From assembly GCA_031265715.1 (NCBI GenBank), contig JAISCG010000152.1, positions 1-6,783 of the forward strand: 6,783 nt of DNA. The letters run 5' to 3'. The notes under the pieces are model-generated. The model was not told the DNA's origin, ran no database searches, and worked only from the letters and a program-made list of their open reading frames with translations. Source of the stretch: Holosporaceae bacterium. GTDB lineage: Bacteria; Pseudomonadota; Alphaproteobacteria; UBA3830. The translations under genes were made by a program, and so were the position numbers. Positions 1-5,495 of this stretch are shown one piece after another. Each line of letters starts with the position of its first letter. Within the stretch, counting starts at the first letter, position 1.

Positions 1-624
1 CTTATTTTCGATATGATTGTAATCGTCTGTGTCATATAGCCGTGAAAACAATCTGTCTACCGATATTCTGTATGCGTTATTACCTACAGTTACGGACATT
101 TCCCCCTCAAATCCTCCGCCAAGAATCGCATAATTTTGCTTGAGAATATCCTTTACTTCTTCTATTCGTTGGTTTTCAAGCTGAGAGTATTCTCTAAGGT
201 TCTTTGCAATACTTTTGCGAAGTTCCAATGCAACTGCACTGCTGGGATCCGATACAAACAGGTCAGCCCAAAGCTTTCCTATTTCTCGATTGTAATGAGG
301 ATCACTTATGAAATCCAGGCGATCGCTATCACTTATCCATTTACACACTTCATTAGGGTCTAAAATCGCAGCGTAAGCCTCATCTGCATCCTCATTTGCT
401 ATGTCCTCCGAAAACTTAGCATACTCCTCATCTGTTACTTCAGGCTGAGTTCCAAGAGGTCTTGCGAGTAGATCGCAAATCTGGTCAAATTCTCTTTGCC
501 ACTCTTCAAGATCTGCCATAAGTTGTTGGGATTCCACATCAAAATCCGGATGCATCGACTTTACATCGCCAAACAAAGCAGAAGCAAAACACAACACCAC
601 CGCACTTTTTATTATCTTTTTCAT
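1..624 (-). CDS. Secreted protein of unknown function (5' part; runs off the window)
   Basis: An open frame of 208 codons runs from an ATG at 624 to the window edge with no stop, so the C-terminus is missing. The protein starts MKKIIKSAVVLCF, a basic then hydrophobic Sec signal, with probable cleavage near DVKS|MHPD. The mature part is acidic and probably mostly helical (for example EEWQREFDQICDLL, then an Asp/Glu-rich stretch around residues 60-80), ending in a Gly-rich bend (ILGGGF) before the edge. I recognise no domain. The start at 624 is preferred over an in-frame ATG at 630 because GGAGG (632-636) lies 7 nt before 624 but only 1 nt before 630. It has its own promoter and lies downstream of a transposase remnant. 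Met directly after the predicted cleavage site is shared with the two small secreted proteins at the other end of the window. It is probably periplasmic or exported; function unknown. Confidence 0.8.
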   Translation of the reverse strand, partial: MKKIIKSAVVLCFASALFGDVKSMHPDFDVESQQLMADLEEWQREFDQICDLLARPLGTQPEVTDEEYAKFSEDIANEDADEAYAAILDPNEVCKWISDSDRLDFISDPHYNREIGKLWADLFVSDPSSAVALELRKSIAKNLREYSQLENQRIEEVKDILKQNYAILGGGFEGEMSVTVGNNAYRISVDRLFSRLYDTDDYNHIENK

Positions 625-652
625 TTTCATTCCTCCATTTGATAATGCTGTA

Positions 653-681
653 TATGTAATGGAAAAATATACAAACGTCAA
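653..681 (-). promoter_or_regulatory. Predicted sigma70-type promoter for the secreted-protein gene
   Basis: Read on the minus strand, TTGACG (676-681) is followed after exactly 17 bp by TACATA (653-658), about 28 bp upstream of the ATG at 624. The -35 matches 5 of 6 consensus bases; the -10 keeps T, A and one further consensus base. The region is AT-rich and has no competing gene. Confidence 0.55.
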
Positions 682-715
682 TTGTTTTTTATCAAAAAGG
701 TAATTTTTTCTTTTT

Positions 716-1245
716 TTAAGATTTTGTTGTTTTAGCGAGGAAAATAAAGATGAACGTACCGCTGGTCGGATAAAAAAACAGCCTAAAAATCAAGAGGTTA
801 TGCGGCAGCATCAACTGCCGGGTCAGACGTCTCAAAAAATCTGTTATTCGCTCAAAAAAGCCGCGCCGGAAATTTATAAATCTCATGTTTTGAATATCCT
901 TCTTAACCACCGAAATTTTCGCCTTGCCGTAGGTCGGATTTTCCCTGCGAATCTGCAAAATCAGCTCAAGCTGAGGCTCTCCTCAACTCCCGGCGCGAAG
1001 ATGCTTCGGTCTGCGCGAGAAATCTCCGCGCCTCGTATCAGAGCCGAAAGTGCCCTTTTGCGACGAAAATACGTTGATCGCGAAAATCCGAGCGTCTTTT
1101 TTATCGTGTGCTCGTGAACTCCCTCGCGTTTGAGCGCTTCCCAAGCTTCGACGTCTTTTCCGAATTTTTCTATCAATTTCGCGCGCTTTTCGTTTGTAAT
1201 ATCAGGCGAAAATGAGCGACGATTCACATCGTGCGATTTACGCAT
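716..1245 (-). pseudogene. Decayed, frameshifted IS transposase (integrase-type N-terminal part)
   Basis: The first frame (ATG 1245, stop at 961) encodes a basic N-terminal region with a helix-turn-helix flavour: EKFGKDVEAWEAL, then HTIKKTLGFSRSTYFRRKRAL. This resembles the DNA-binding head of IS3/IS481-type transposases. It ends VEESLSLS-stop. The adjacent frame continues with QLELILQIRRENPTYG and then KAKISVV, the usual linker of such transposases (an 'IRRxNPTYGxxKI' motif), so a 1-base frameshift lies between about 985 and 961. Recognisable similarity ends near 896. The rest of the second frame, to 716, is not convincing, and no DDE catalytic core remains. The start has a good RBS (AAGGAG, 6 nt spacing). 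Weakly matching AT-rich inverted ends (691-706 and 1272-1287, about 11 of 16 positions) could be worn terminal repeats, but this is uncertain. The protein would be non-functional; exact IS family not determined. Confidence 0.6.
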
Positions 1246-1248
1246 GTC

Positions 1249-1292
1249 GGTCTCCTTTCAGTAAAATTGTTAATTTACCTATTTTGGAGACC
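1249..1292 (-). promoter_or_regulatory. Inverted repeat that could mask the transposase ribosome-binding site
   Basis: GGTCTCC (1249-1255) and GGAGACC (1286-1292) form a perfect 7-bp inverted repeat with a 30-nt AT-rich loop. On the minus-strand transcript the downstream arm contains the GGAG Shine-Dalgarno of the transposase start at 1245. If transcription enters from upstream, the fold would pair the RBS. RBS sequestration is a known way for insertion sequences to limit transposase made from read-through transcripts; here it is inferred only from position. Confidence 0.35.
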
Positions 1293-1361
1293 TTCTTTCA
1301 TTCCTGCAAGCCGAAAATATCTCTAAATTATGCAATTAATGCGTGTCTTGAAGATCTTTTC

Positions 1362-1406
1362 TCCGGTTCAATCCTGTCTCATCTGTTTTTGAACCCGGAC
1401 ACCGGG
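1362..1406 (-). terminator. Hairpins downstream of the M48 peptidase gene (possible terminator)
   Basis: Directly after the peptidase stop at 1424 there are two overlapping hairpins. One is CCCGG-ACA-CCGGG (1394-1406). The other is a longer imperfect one pairing TCCGGTTCAA (1362-1371) with TTGAACCCGGA (1389-1399). Neither is followed by a clear U-run on the minus strand, so this is at best a pause or weak terminator. The interval 1293-1423 holds no gene that I can support; T-arm-like GGTTCAA was checked and no tRNA folds. Confidence 0.3.
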
Positions 1407-1423
1407 GGTAAAAGCCCTCGCTC

Positions 1424-2203
1424 TCAGCTTTCGTTTTTTTCCGATATTTCCGTATTATTACCCGAGTTGGGTTGTTGTATTTTTTTCAGTCTGCTGCTCA
1501 GGCTCGGATGGCTTGAGGTAATTTCCGAAAAAATACTCCAAAATTCTCTCTCTTCCTCGGCTTTTTCCAAAAATTCTTTGAGATCCACTTTGCCGTACAG
1601 TTTTTTCCCCGCCAAAAGAACCAGGAGCCCTCGGGTCGGATTTTCGTGTGCCAGATAGGATGCGATATTATCGCAGGTGGTTTCGCATGCTCTGGAGTAG
1701 GCGCTTCCCAAAAATGGAACAATCATTGCCATCGATGTCAGCATATTTTTTTGTATATGTTTTCTTTTCAGGTGACCAAGCTCATGGGCAATGATGAATT
1801 TTACCGCATCTTTTCCGTTATCGTAGGCTAACTCCAAAATATCCGAGTGCAGAACCACAAAATTCACGGACAAAAACCTGGTTGCAAACGCATTCAAGAT
1901 TCCGTTTGACTGAAGAATGTATACTTCGGGTACTTTTTCCAGTTGTAATTTGGTCGAATAATCTTCCACTATTTCGTAGATATCAGCAAACTGTTTTTTA
2001 GATATTTTCACAGCATTTTGCCTTATATGTCCGATGTACAGTCCGTGCAATATTTTCATAACCAACAAAATTACTGCAAAATTCCCCATTGTGGGTAACG
2101 AAAATTTTATTATTAAACCGTATATTATGACAGAGATTACACTTGCTATGTAAAAGTATATTCTTTCTTTTTTTTCTACGAGATCGTCGATCGTTTTTTC
2201 CAT
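1424..2203 (-). CDS. M48-family membrane zinc metallopeptidase
   Basis: A 259-residue protein with an HtpX/Ste24-like peptidase fold. Residues about 16-34 and 39-58 are two hydrophobic helices separated by a short turn, anchoring it in the inner membrane. The zinc motif HELGH is at 140-144 (IIAHELGHLKRKHI). The third ligand is probably Glu174 in RACETTCDNIA, at the usual distance and with the family's E-x-x-x-D pattern. SHPSLSSRL (231-239) matches the C-terminal 'hP...Ri' element of the family. It is shorter than HtpX (about 290 residues) and lacks the second hydrophobic pair, so this is a small generic M48 member; a quality-control role in membrane-protein turnover is an inference. The start is supported by AGGAG (2212-2216), 8 nt upstream, and by a strong promoter, so it looks monocistronic. 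It lies between a repeat element and an IS remnant. Its base composition appears AT-richer than the transporter operon upstream. Confidence 0.85.
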   Translation of the reverse strand: MEKTIDDLVEKKERIYFYIASVISVIIYGLIIKFSLPTMGNFAVILLVMKILHGLYIGHIRQNAVKISKKQFADIYEIVEDYSTKLQLEKVPEVYILQSNGILNAFATRFLSVNFVVLHSDILELAYDNGKDAVKFIIAHELGHLKRKHIQKNMLTSMAMIVPFLGSAYSRACETTCDNIASYLAHENPTRGLLVLLAGKKLYGKVDLKEFLEKAEEEREFWSIFSEITSSHPSLSSRLKKIQQPNSGNNTEISEKNES

Positions 2204-2233
2204 ATTTCCCGCTCCTATATATAATTAACAAAG

Positions 2234-2262
2234 ATGATAACAAATTTTCATTTAAAAGTCAA
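2234..2262 (-). promoter_or_regulatory. Predicted sigma70-type promoter for the M48 peptidase gene
   Basis: On the minus strand TTGACT (2257-2262), a 17-bp spacer, then TATCAT (2234-2239), ending 30 bp before the ATG at 2203. Both hexamers are close to consensus and the flanks are very AT-rich. It lies outside the repeat that ends at 2301, so the peptidase is probably transcribed independently of the transporter operon. Confidence 0.65.
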
Positions 2263-2300
2263 ATTTTAAAATGAAATTTTTGCATGACTGTAAAGGCATT

Positions 2301-2428
2301 TTACCACCCACCGCATTAAGTTAGGTGTTTCCTCACGGTGACGAGATGGAACACTCAATTGAATGCGACGGGTGGTGAGATTAGGCTTCTATTGAAATTT
2401 CAGATAAAAAAGATCCGACGGGTGGTAA
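2301..2428 (+). repeat. Repeat element, copy A (128 bp), imperfect inverted ends
   Basis: The ends are TTACCACCC (2301-2309) and GGGTGGTAA (2420-2428), a perfect 9-bp inverted pair. The first 37 bp match positions 5287-5323 at about 31 of 37 sites. The last 39 bp (2391-2429) match 5435-5474 at about 38 of 40 with one indel. The two copies are in the same orientation. This copy also has an internal arm, AATGCGACGGGTGGT (2362-2376), that pairs with ACCACCCACCGCATT (2303-2317), giving a roughly 75-bp imperfect hairpin. There is no ORF and no obvious target duplication, so it is probably a non-autonomous, MITE- or REP-like intergenic repeat. Strand is given by the copy orientation only. Confidence 0.75.
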
Positions 2429-2457
2429 GGAAATCTCCCTCTGCCGATTGCAACAGC

Positions 2458-3126
2458 TTAAAATTGCTGTTGCAACTTACCGTTTTTCAGAAGAAATAAT
2501 TTGCTTCCCAGAGACGCCACGTGATCGGCGTTGTGGGTTATCATCAGGCAGGTCTTTTTTTCGCGTCGGGTTATTTCTCCAACGATGTTCAAAATATTTT
2601 TGGATGTTTTGCTGTCCAGGGCGGCCGTTATTTCATCCAGCAGCAGTATTTTCGAATCCGCAATCGTGGACATGACGATGCTCAGAGCCTGGCGCTGTCC
2701 TCCGGAAAGGCGTCCGACCTCGTCGTCGAGGCGATTCTCCAGGCCCATATCCAGAAATTTCAACTTTTCTTTGTATAAATCATCCCGGGCGCGCGAATTG
2801 CTCAGAAAAAACGTTCTCCGTTTTCCCCTCGTGTAGGCTATGTTAAGATTTTCGCGCAGAGTCATGCTTCCCACGGTTCCGGCCTTCGGATCCTGGAAAA
2901 CGTTCGATATAAGAGACGCTCGCATGTACTGCGGAACATCCGTGACGTCTTGACCGTCCAGGACAATGCTTCCGCCGGAGGGTTTTGCGTATCCGGCGAT
3001 GGCGTTGAAGAGGGTGGTTTTTCCGGCGCCGTTATCTCCCATGATTAAAACGAATTCCTCTTTTTTAACTGTCAGATCCAAATCCGCCAGAACGTTACGA
3101 ACGTTTAATTTATTCAGTTGCAGCAT
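2458..3126 (-). CDS. trpZ: ABC transporter ATP-binding protein, predicted tryptophan uptake (TrpZ-like)
   Basis: A complete 222-residue ABC ATPase that powers the importer from the cytoplasmic face. Motifs in order: Walker A GDNGAGKTT (30-38), Q-loop Gln78 in VFQDP, signature LSGGQ (140-144), Walker B ILLLDE (160-165) with catalytic Glu165, D-loop ALDS (169-172), H-loop His198 in ITHN. Its length is somewhat short for an ABC subunit (commonly 230-260) but no motif is missing. The start at 3126 has GGAG 6 nt upstream and overlaps the permease 3' end by 13 bp, implying coupled translation. It is the last gene of the operon; a repeat element begins 29 bp after its stop. Substrate specificity is inferred from the neighbouring TrpR and TrpX-like genes, not from this protein. 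It contains no tryptophan. Confidence 0.9.
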   Translation of the reverse strand: MLQLNKLNVRNVLADLDLTVKKEEFVLIMGDNGAGKTTLFNAIAGYAKPSGGSIVLDGQDVTDVPQYMRASLISNVFQDPKAGTVGSMTLRENLNIAYTRGKRRTFFLSNSRARDDLYKEKLKFLDMGLENRLDDEVGRLSGGQRQALSIVMSTIADSKILLLDEITAALDSKTSKNILNIVGEITRREKKTCLMITHNADHVASLGSKLFLLKNGKLQQQF

Positions 3127-3959
3127 TTCTTTCTCCTTGTCGCCATAAGAATTATCATCATTATTCCCGTGATAAAATTCAGATCCTGAGTTTTCAGCGC
3201 AAATATATCGCAGTGGATCGCCAGCGTTATGAAAATTCTGTAAATCACCGAACCGAGAACGCAGGCAACGACTTTACCCGCTACGTTTTTTAATCCCGGG
3301 ATTTTTTCTCCGATGATCACCGATGCGAGTCCTGTAACGAGGCACCCCGCTCCCTGGGAAATGTCGCAGAGTCCCTGATATTGAGAAAATACGGCCCCCC
3401 CCATCCCGATCAGGGCATTGCTCACGATCAATCCGATGATAATCGTGTTTTTCACGTTTACGCCGCAGGCAGCCGCAAATTGTCTGTTTTGGCCGACGGA
3501 TCTCATGCCCAATCCGAAATCGGTGTTCAGGACATAGGCCGCCAGCGCGACTATGATAAAGACCGCTGCGGCAATTTTTCCCGAAGCGCCTCCGTCGGCG
3601 AACATCGACAACTCATTCGTGAAGGTAATATTCGGATTTCCGCCCATAATTTTCAGATTTACGGAATAAAGCATGAACGCAACTATAATTCCCGAAAGCA
3701 AATCTTCTATTTTCAGCCGAACATTCAGAATTCCGGTGAAAAATCCCGCAATTCCGCCGGCGATCGTTGCCGACGCCAGAGAAACGTAGGGATCGCAGCC
3801 GGATTTTATCATCATCGATGAAACGGCCGCGCCGAGAACGAAGCTGCCGTCGCAGGTCAGATCCGGAAAATTTATGATGCGAAACGTCAGATATATGCCC
3901 AGCGCCAGAATTCCGTAGATGAGACCGACTTCCAGCGCAACGATTATTTCCCCCCACAT
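3114..3959 (-). CDS. trpY: ABC transporter permease, predicted tryptophan uptake (TrpY-like)
   Basis: A 281-residue, strongly hydrophobic inner-membrane protein of the branched-chain-type permease family that partners PF04392-type binding proteins (COG4120-like). The N-terminal block GLIYGILALGIYLTFRIINF followed by PDLTCDGSF is the characteristic signature of this group. A cytoplasmic coupling segment follows around residues 165-185 (DFGLGMRSVGQNRQFAAACGV), then Gly-rich helices and a basic tail RRKKCCN. About eight hydrophobic segments are visible. The ATG at 3959 is chosen because GGAG lies 7 nt upstream; the in-frame ATG at 3965 has GGAG only 1 nt away, though it would give an ATGA overlap with the upstream stop and 283 residues. 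The binding-protein gene ends 2 bp before the chosen start, and the ATPase gene overlaps the 3' end. The only tryptophan is near the N-terminus. The family assignment is firm; the substrate is inferred from context. Confidence 0.88.
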   Translation of the reverse strand: MWGEIIVALEVGLIYGILALGIYLTFRIINFPDLTCDGSFVLGAAVSSMMIKSGCDPYVSLASATIAGGIAGFFTGILNVRLKIEDLLSGIIVAFMLYSVNLKIMGGNPNITFTNELSMFADGGASGKIAAAVFIIVALAAYVLNTDFGLGMRSVGQNRQFAAACGVNVKNTIIIGLIVSNALIGMGGAVFSQYQGLCDISQGAGCLVTGLASVIIGEKIPGLKNVAGKVVACVLGSVIYRIFITLAIHCDIFALKTQDLNFITGIMMIILMATRRKKCCN

Positions 3960-3961
3960 TT

Positions 3962-4909
3962 TCATTCTCCGATTATTTTTTGAGCCCTGAGATCCTTCGG
4001 AACGGTAATTCCCAGCAATTTGGCCGCTTTCAAATTGATGTACAATTCGCTGACTTCCGGATATTCGATGCGAATTTTGTTTATGTCTTCTCCGGTCAGA
4101 ATTCGCTCCAGGATTTTACCGGTTTGCACTCCGATGTTGTATTGATTCGGGCCCAGGGCTGCGAGACAACCTTTTTCCACCTGATCGGTATCGCTCACAT
4201 ATACGGGAATTTTACTTCCGTTACAGATGGTTATTATGTTTGTAATTCCGCTCAAAGCCAGATTGTCGTTGCTTATGAAAACGGCGTCGACTTCTCCGGC
4301 AAGCTTCTTGGTCGCTGCCGAAATGTCCGCCATTCTCGATACTCCCTGTTCTACGAGCATCAGGCCTTTGTTTTTGCAGACTTCCCTCAATCTTTTGACG
4401 ATCGATACGGAATTGGATTCGCCGGTGTTATATATAATGCCGAGTTTTCTCAAAGACGGTTGGATCTTTTTGAACAAATCTATCTGGGGCTCCAGAGCTA
4501 CGAAATTTGAGACTCCGGTGGTGTTGCTGCCCATAAAATCCGACGAAACGTCTTCGGGATTTGTAACGGAGCTGAAAACCAGGCGAATTTTGTTTTCTTT
4601 CGCAAATTTGAACGCGCATTGGGAAGGCGTCGTTCCCACCGTAACGACGGCGTCCGGCCCGGAATTTACGAATTTCGCGATTATCTGGAGAGCGAGCGCC
4701 ATGTTTCCCTGGGAAGTTTCCTCAAGGATTTCAGCGCCGATGTTTCGTTGCCGCAGATAATCCGTCATGCCCGCCACCACCGAGTTCAGAGCTTCGTGCT
4801 CTATGACTTTACATACGCATATTTTTTTGCAGTCATTTTTTCTGCTTTTTGATTGTTGTACGTAGAACAATCCGGACAGCAGTGCCGCCAACACAATTAT
4901 TTTTTTCAT
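3962..4909 (-). CDS. trpX: Periplasmic substrate-binding protein of ABC importer (TrpX-like)
   Basis: A 315-residue protein of the PF04392/COG2984 ABC substrate-binding family, some members of which bind aromatic amino acids. MKKIIVLAALLSGLFYVQQS is a Sec signal; there is no lipobox cysteine, so it should be a free periplasmic protein. Family landmarks are HEALNSVVAGMTDYL near the mature N-terminus, PDAVVTVGTTPSQ (the first-lobe loop), VFSSVTNPEDV, LGIIYNTGESNS (hinge and second-lobe strand), DAVFISNDNLA and LGPNQYNIGVQTGKI at the C-terminus. The frame is open far upstream, but the true start is the ATG at 4909: it begins the signal peptide, has GGAG 8 nt upstream, and overlaps the trpR stop as ATGA. 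It lies between the repressor and the permease, as expected for an importer operon. It contains no tryptophan at all. Tryptophan as ligand is inferred from TrpR and its operator; phenylalanine or another aromatic compound is possible. Confidence 0.88.
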   Translation of the reverse strand: MKKIIVLAALLSGLFYVQQSKSRKNDCKKICVCKVIEHEALNSVVAGMTDYLRQRNIGAEILEETSQGNMALALQIIAKFVNSGPDAVVTVGTTPSQCAFKFAKENKIRLVFSSVTNPEDVSSDFMGSNTTGVSNFVALEPQIDLFKKIQPSLRKLGIIYNTGESNSVSIVKRLREVCKNKGLMLVEQGVSRMADISAATKKLAGEVDAVFISNDNLALSGITNIITICNGSKIPVYVSDTDQVEKGCLAALGPNQYNIGVQTGKILERILTGEDINKIRIEYPEVSELYINLKAAKLLGITVPKDLRAQKIIGE

Positions 4910-5199
4910 TTCTTCTTCTCCGATTTTTGTATTTTCTCCAATAAATCCCTGTAGCCCCCGTAGGGTTCGTCGTTCAGAAAACGAGAAACTCTTCCGATGG
5001 TGGTGAGGCTCGCTCCGGACTTCTCCCTTATTTCTCTGTAGGAAAGCGTTTTTCTGCTCAGCAACTGACACACCTGCCACCTTTCCTTCAGATCCCGGAT
5101 TTCGGAAGGAGTGCACAGATCCGTCAAAAATCTTTTAACTTCTTCCGCCGATTCCGGTAGAGCCAGAGCCTCAAACAAGTCGATCTCTTCATTCAGCAT
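4906..5199 (-). CDS. trpR: TrpR-family transcriptional repressor (YerC/YecD type)
   Basis: A 97-residue all-helical repressor. Residues 30-75 align without gaps to E. coli TrpR (offset 14): TPSE matches TPDE, then LKERWQVCQLL and the helix-turn-helix SYREIREKSGASLTTIGR (53-70). Positions equivalent to the corepressor-pocket residues Thr44, Arg54, Thr81 and Arg84 are kept as Thr30, Arg40, Thr67 and Arg70; E. coli Ser88 is replaced by Phe74. This suggests ligand-dependent DNA binding, most simply with L-tryptophan. The start at 5199 has GGAGG (5208-5212), 8 nt upstream. It is the first gene of the operon, its stop overlapping the trpX ATG by 4 bp. A palindromic operator overlaps its own promoter, implying autorepression. 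Many YerC/YecD proteins have no proven ligand, so the tryptophan response is an inference strengthened by the operator and transporter. Confidence 0.9.
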   Translation of the reverse strand: MLNEEIDLFEALALPESAEEVKRFLTDLCTPSEIRDLKERWQVCQLLSRKTLSYREIREKSGASLTTIGRVSRFLNDEPYGGYRDLLEKIQKSEKKK

Positions 5200-5240
5200 G
5201 GTTTATACCTCCGTTTCTTTGTTGTTCCATTAAACTAGCA

Positions 5241-5256
5241 TACTACTATAGTAGTA
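5241..5256. promoter_or_regulatory. Predicted TrpR operator (perfect 16-bp palindrome)
   Basis: TACTACTATAGTAGTA reads the same on both strands. The ACTA-N6-TAGT arrangement (5242-5255) has the same half-site sequence and spacing as the E. coli trp operator core ACTAGTTAACTAGT; only the central six bases differ. On the minus strand one side extends to the GTACT half-site known for TrpR. It overlaps the -10 box of the trpR promoter, so occupancy should block RNA polymerase. Confidence 0.75.
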
Positions 5257-5276
5257 CACTTTTCTAAAAAAATCAA
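5248..5276 (-). promoter_or_regulatory. Predicted promoter of the trpR-trpXYZ operon
   Basis: Minus-strand TTGATT (5271-5276), a spacer of exactly 17 bp, then TACTAT (5248-5253), 48 bp before the trpR ATG. The -10 lies within the operator palindrome. The leader is short, about 40 nt, with no room for a T-box or leader-peptide attenuator, so control probably acts at initiation. Confidence 0.65.
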
Positions 5277-5285
5277 GCAGAATTT

Positions 5286-5474
5286 CTTACGACCCGTCGT
5301 ATTAAGTTGGGTGTTTCCTTACGTCATTGCGAGGCGCGGAGCGACGTAGCAATCCGGATTTTAAATTCGCTTGAATTTTAGCCTCGGATTGCTTCGCTCC
5401 GCTCGCAATGATGCGAAAATGTTACCATATAGAAATTGAAATTTCAGATAAAAAAAGATTCGACGGGTGGTAAG
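5286..5474 (+). repeat. Repeat element, copy B (189 bp), with a nested palindrome
   Basis: The ends CTTACGACCCGTCG (5286-5299) and CGACGGGTGGTAAG (5461-5474) are inverted repeats matching at 13 of 14 positions. The outer parts match copy A at 2301-2428 in the same orientation: about 31 of 37 on the left and 38 of 40 on the right. The middle differs and holds a separate palindrome (5324-5411). One end lies 9 bp upstream of the -35 of the trp operon, and the other 21 bp beyond the stop of the secreted-protein gene. No coding capacity. Strand is given by the copy orientation only. Confidence 0.75.
5324..5411. repeat. Nested REP-like palindrome of the TCATTGCGAG type
   Basis: TCATTGCGAGGCGCGGAGCG near the left arm pairs with CGCTCCGCTCGCAATGA on the right, with AGCAATCCGG/CCTCGGATTGCTT inside, giving a long imperfect hairpin of about 30 bp per arm around an AT-rich loop. 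Palindromes beginning TCATTGCGAG and containing GAAGCAATCC-like segments are frequent intergenic repeats in Rickettsiales and other bacteria (from memory). It replaces the middle segment found in copy A. Confidence 0.7.
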
Positions 5475-5487
5475 AACCTCCCGGTTC
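5474..5487 (-). terminator. Small hairpin after the 154-residue secreted-protein gene
   Basis: GAACC-TCCC-GGTTC forms a 5-bp stem with a 4-nt loop, 8 nt past the stop codon at 5496. The nearest minus-strand U-run (5450-5456) is about 17 nt further on and belongs to the repeat element, so it is not a canonical terminator. It may still pause transcription before the trp promoter region. Confidence 0.25.
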
Positions 5488-5495
5488 GTGTCTTG

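Noticed and set aside
1360..1420. Possible tRNA (GGTTCAA T-loop-like motifs on both strands)
   Set aside because: The flanking bases do not form a 5-bp T-stem and no acceptor or anticodon arm can be drawn on either strand.
1212..1658. Plus-strand frame of 148 codons opposite the transposase and peptidase
   Set aside because: It is antisense to the M48 gene over much of its length, has no RBS or recognisable domain, and is a composition shadow.
2301..2428. CRISPR-like repeat array
   Set aside because: The repeated GGGTGGT arms are inverted repeats in a hairpin, not regularly spaced direct repeats with unique spacers.
3381..3821. Plus-strand frame of 146 codons inside the permease gene
   Set aside because: It is antisense to a clear membrane-protein gene; the translated sequence is hydrophilic and of odd composition.
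4227..4760. Plus-strand frame of 177 codons opposite trpX
   Set aside because: A shadow of the binding-protein gene; no independent start signals.
4910..5116. Upstream extension of the trpX frame by 69 codons
   Set aside because: It overlaps trpR throughout, encodes a His/Arg-rich non-signal sequence, and the ATG at 4909 starts a good signal peptide with an RBS.
5200..5240. T-box, riboswitch or leader-peptide attenuator ahead of trpR
   Set aside because: The leader after the predicted start is only about 40 nt, with no terminator hairpin and no run of Trp codons.
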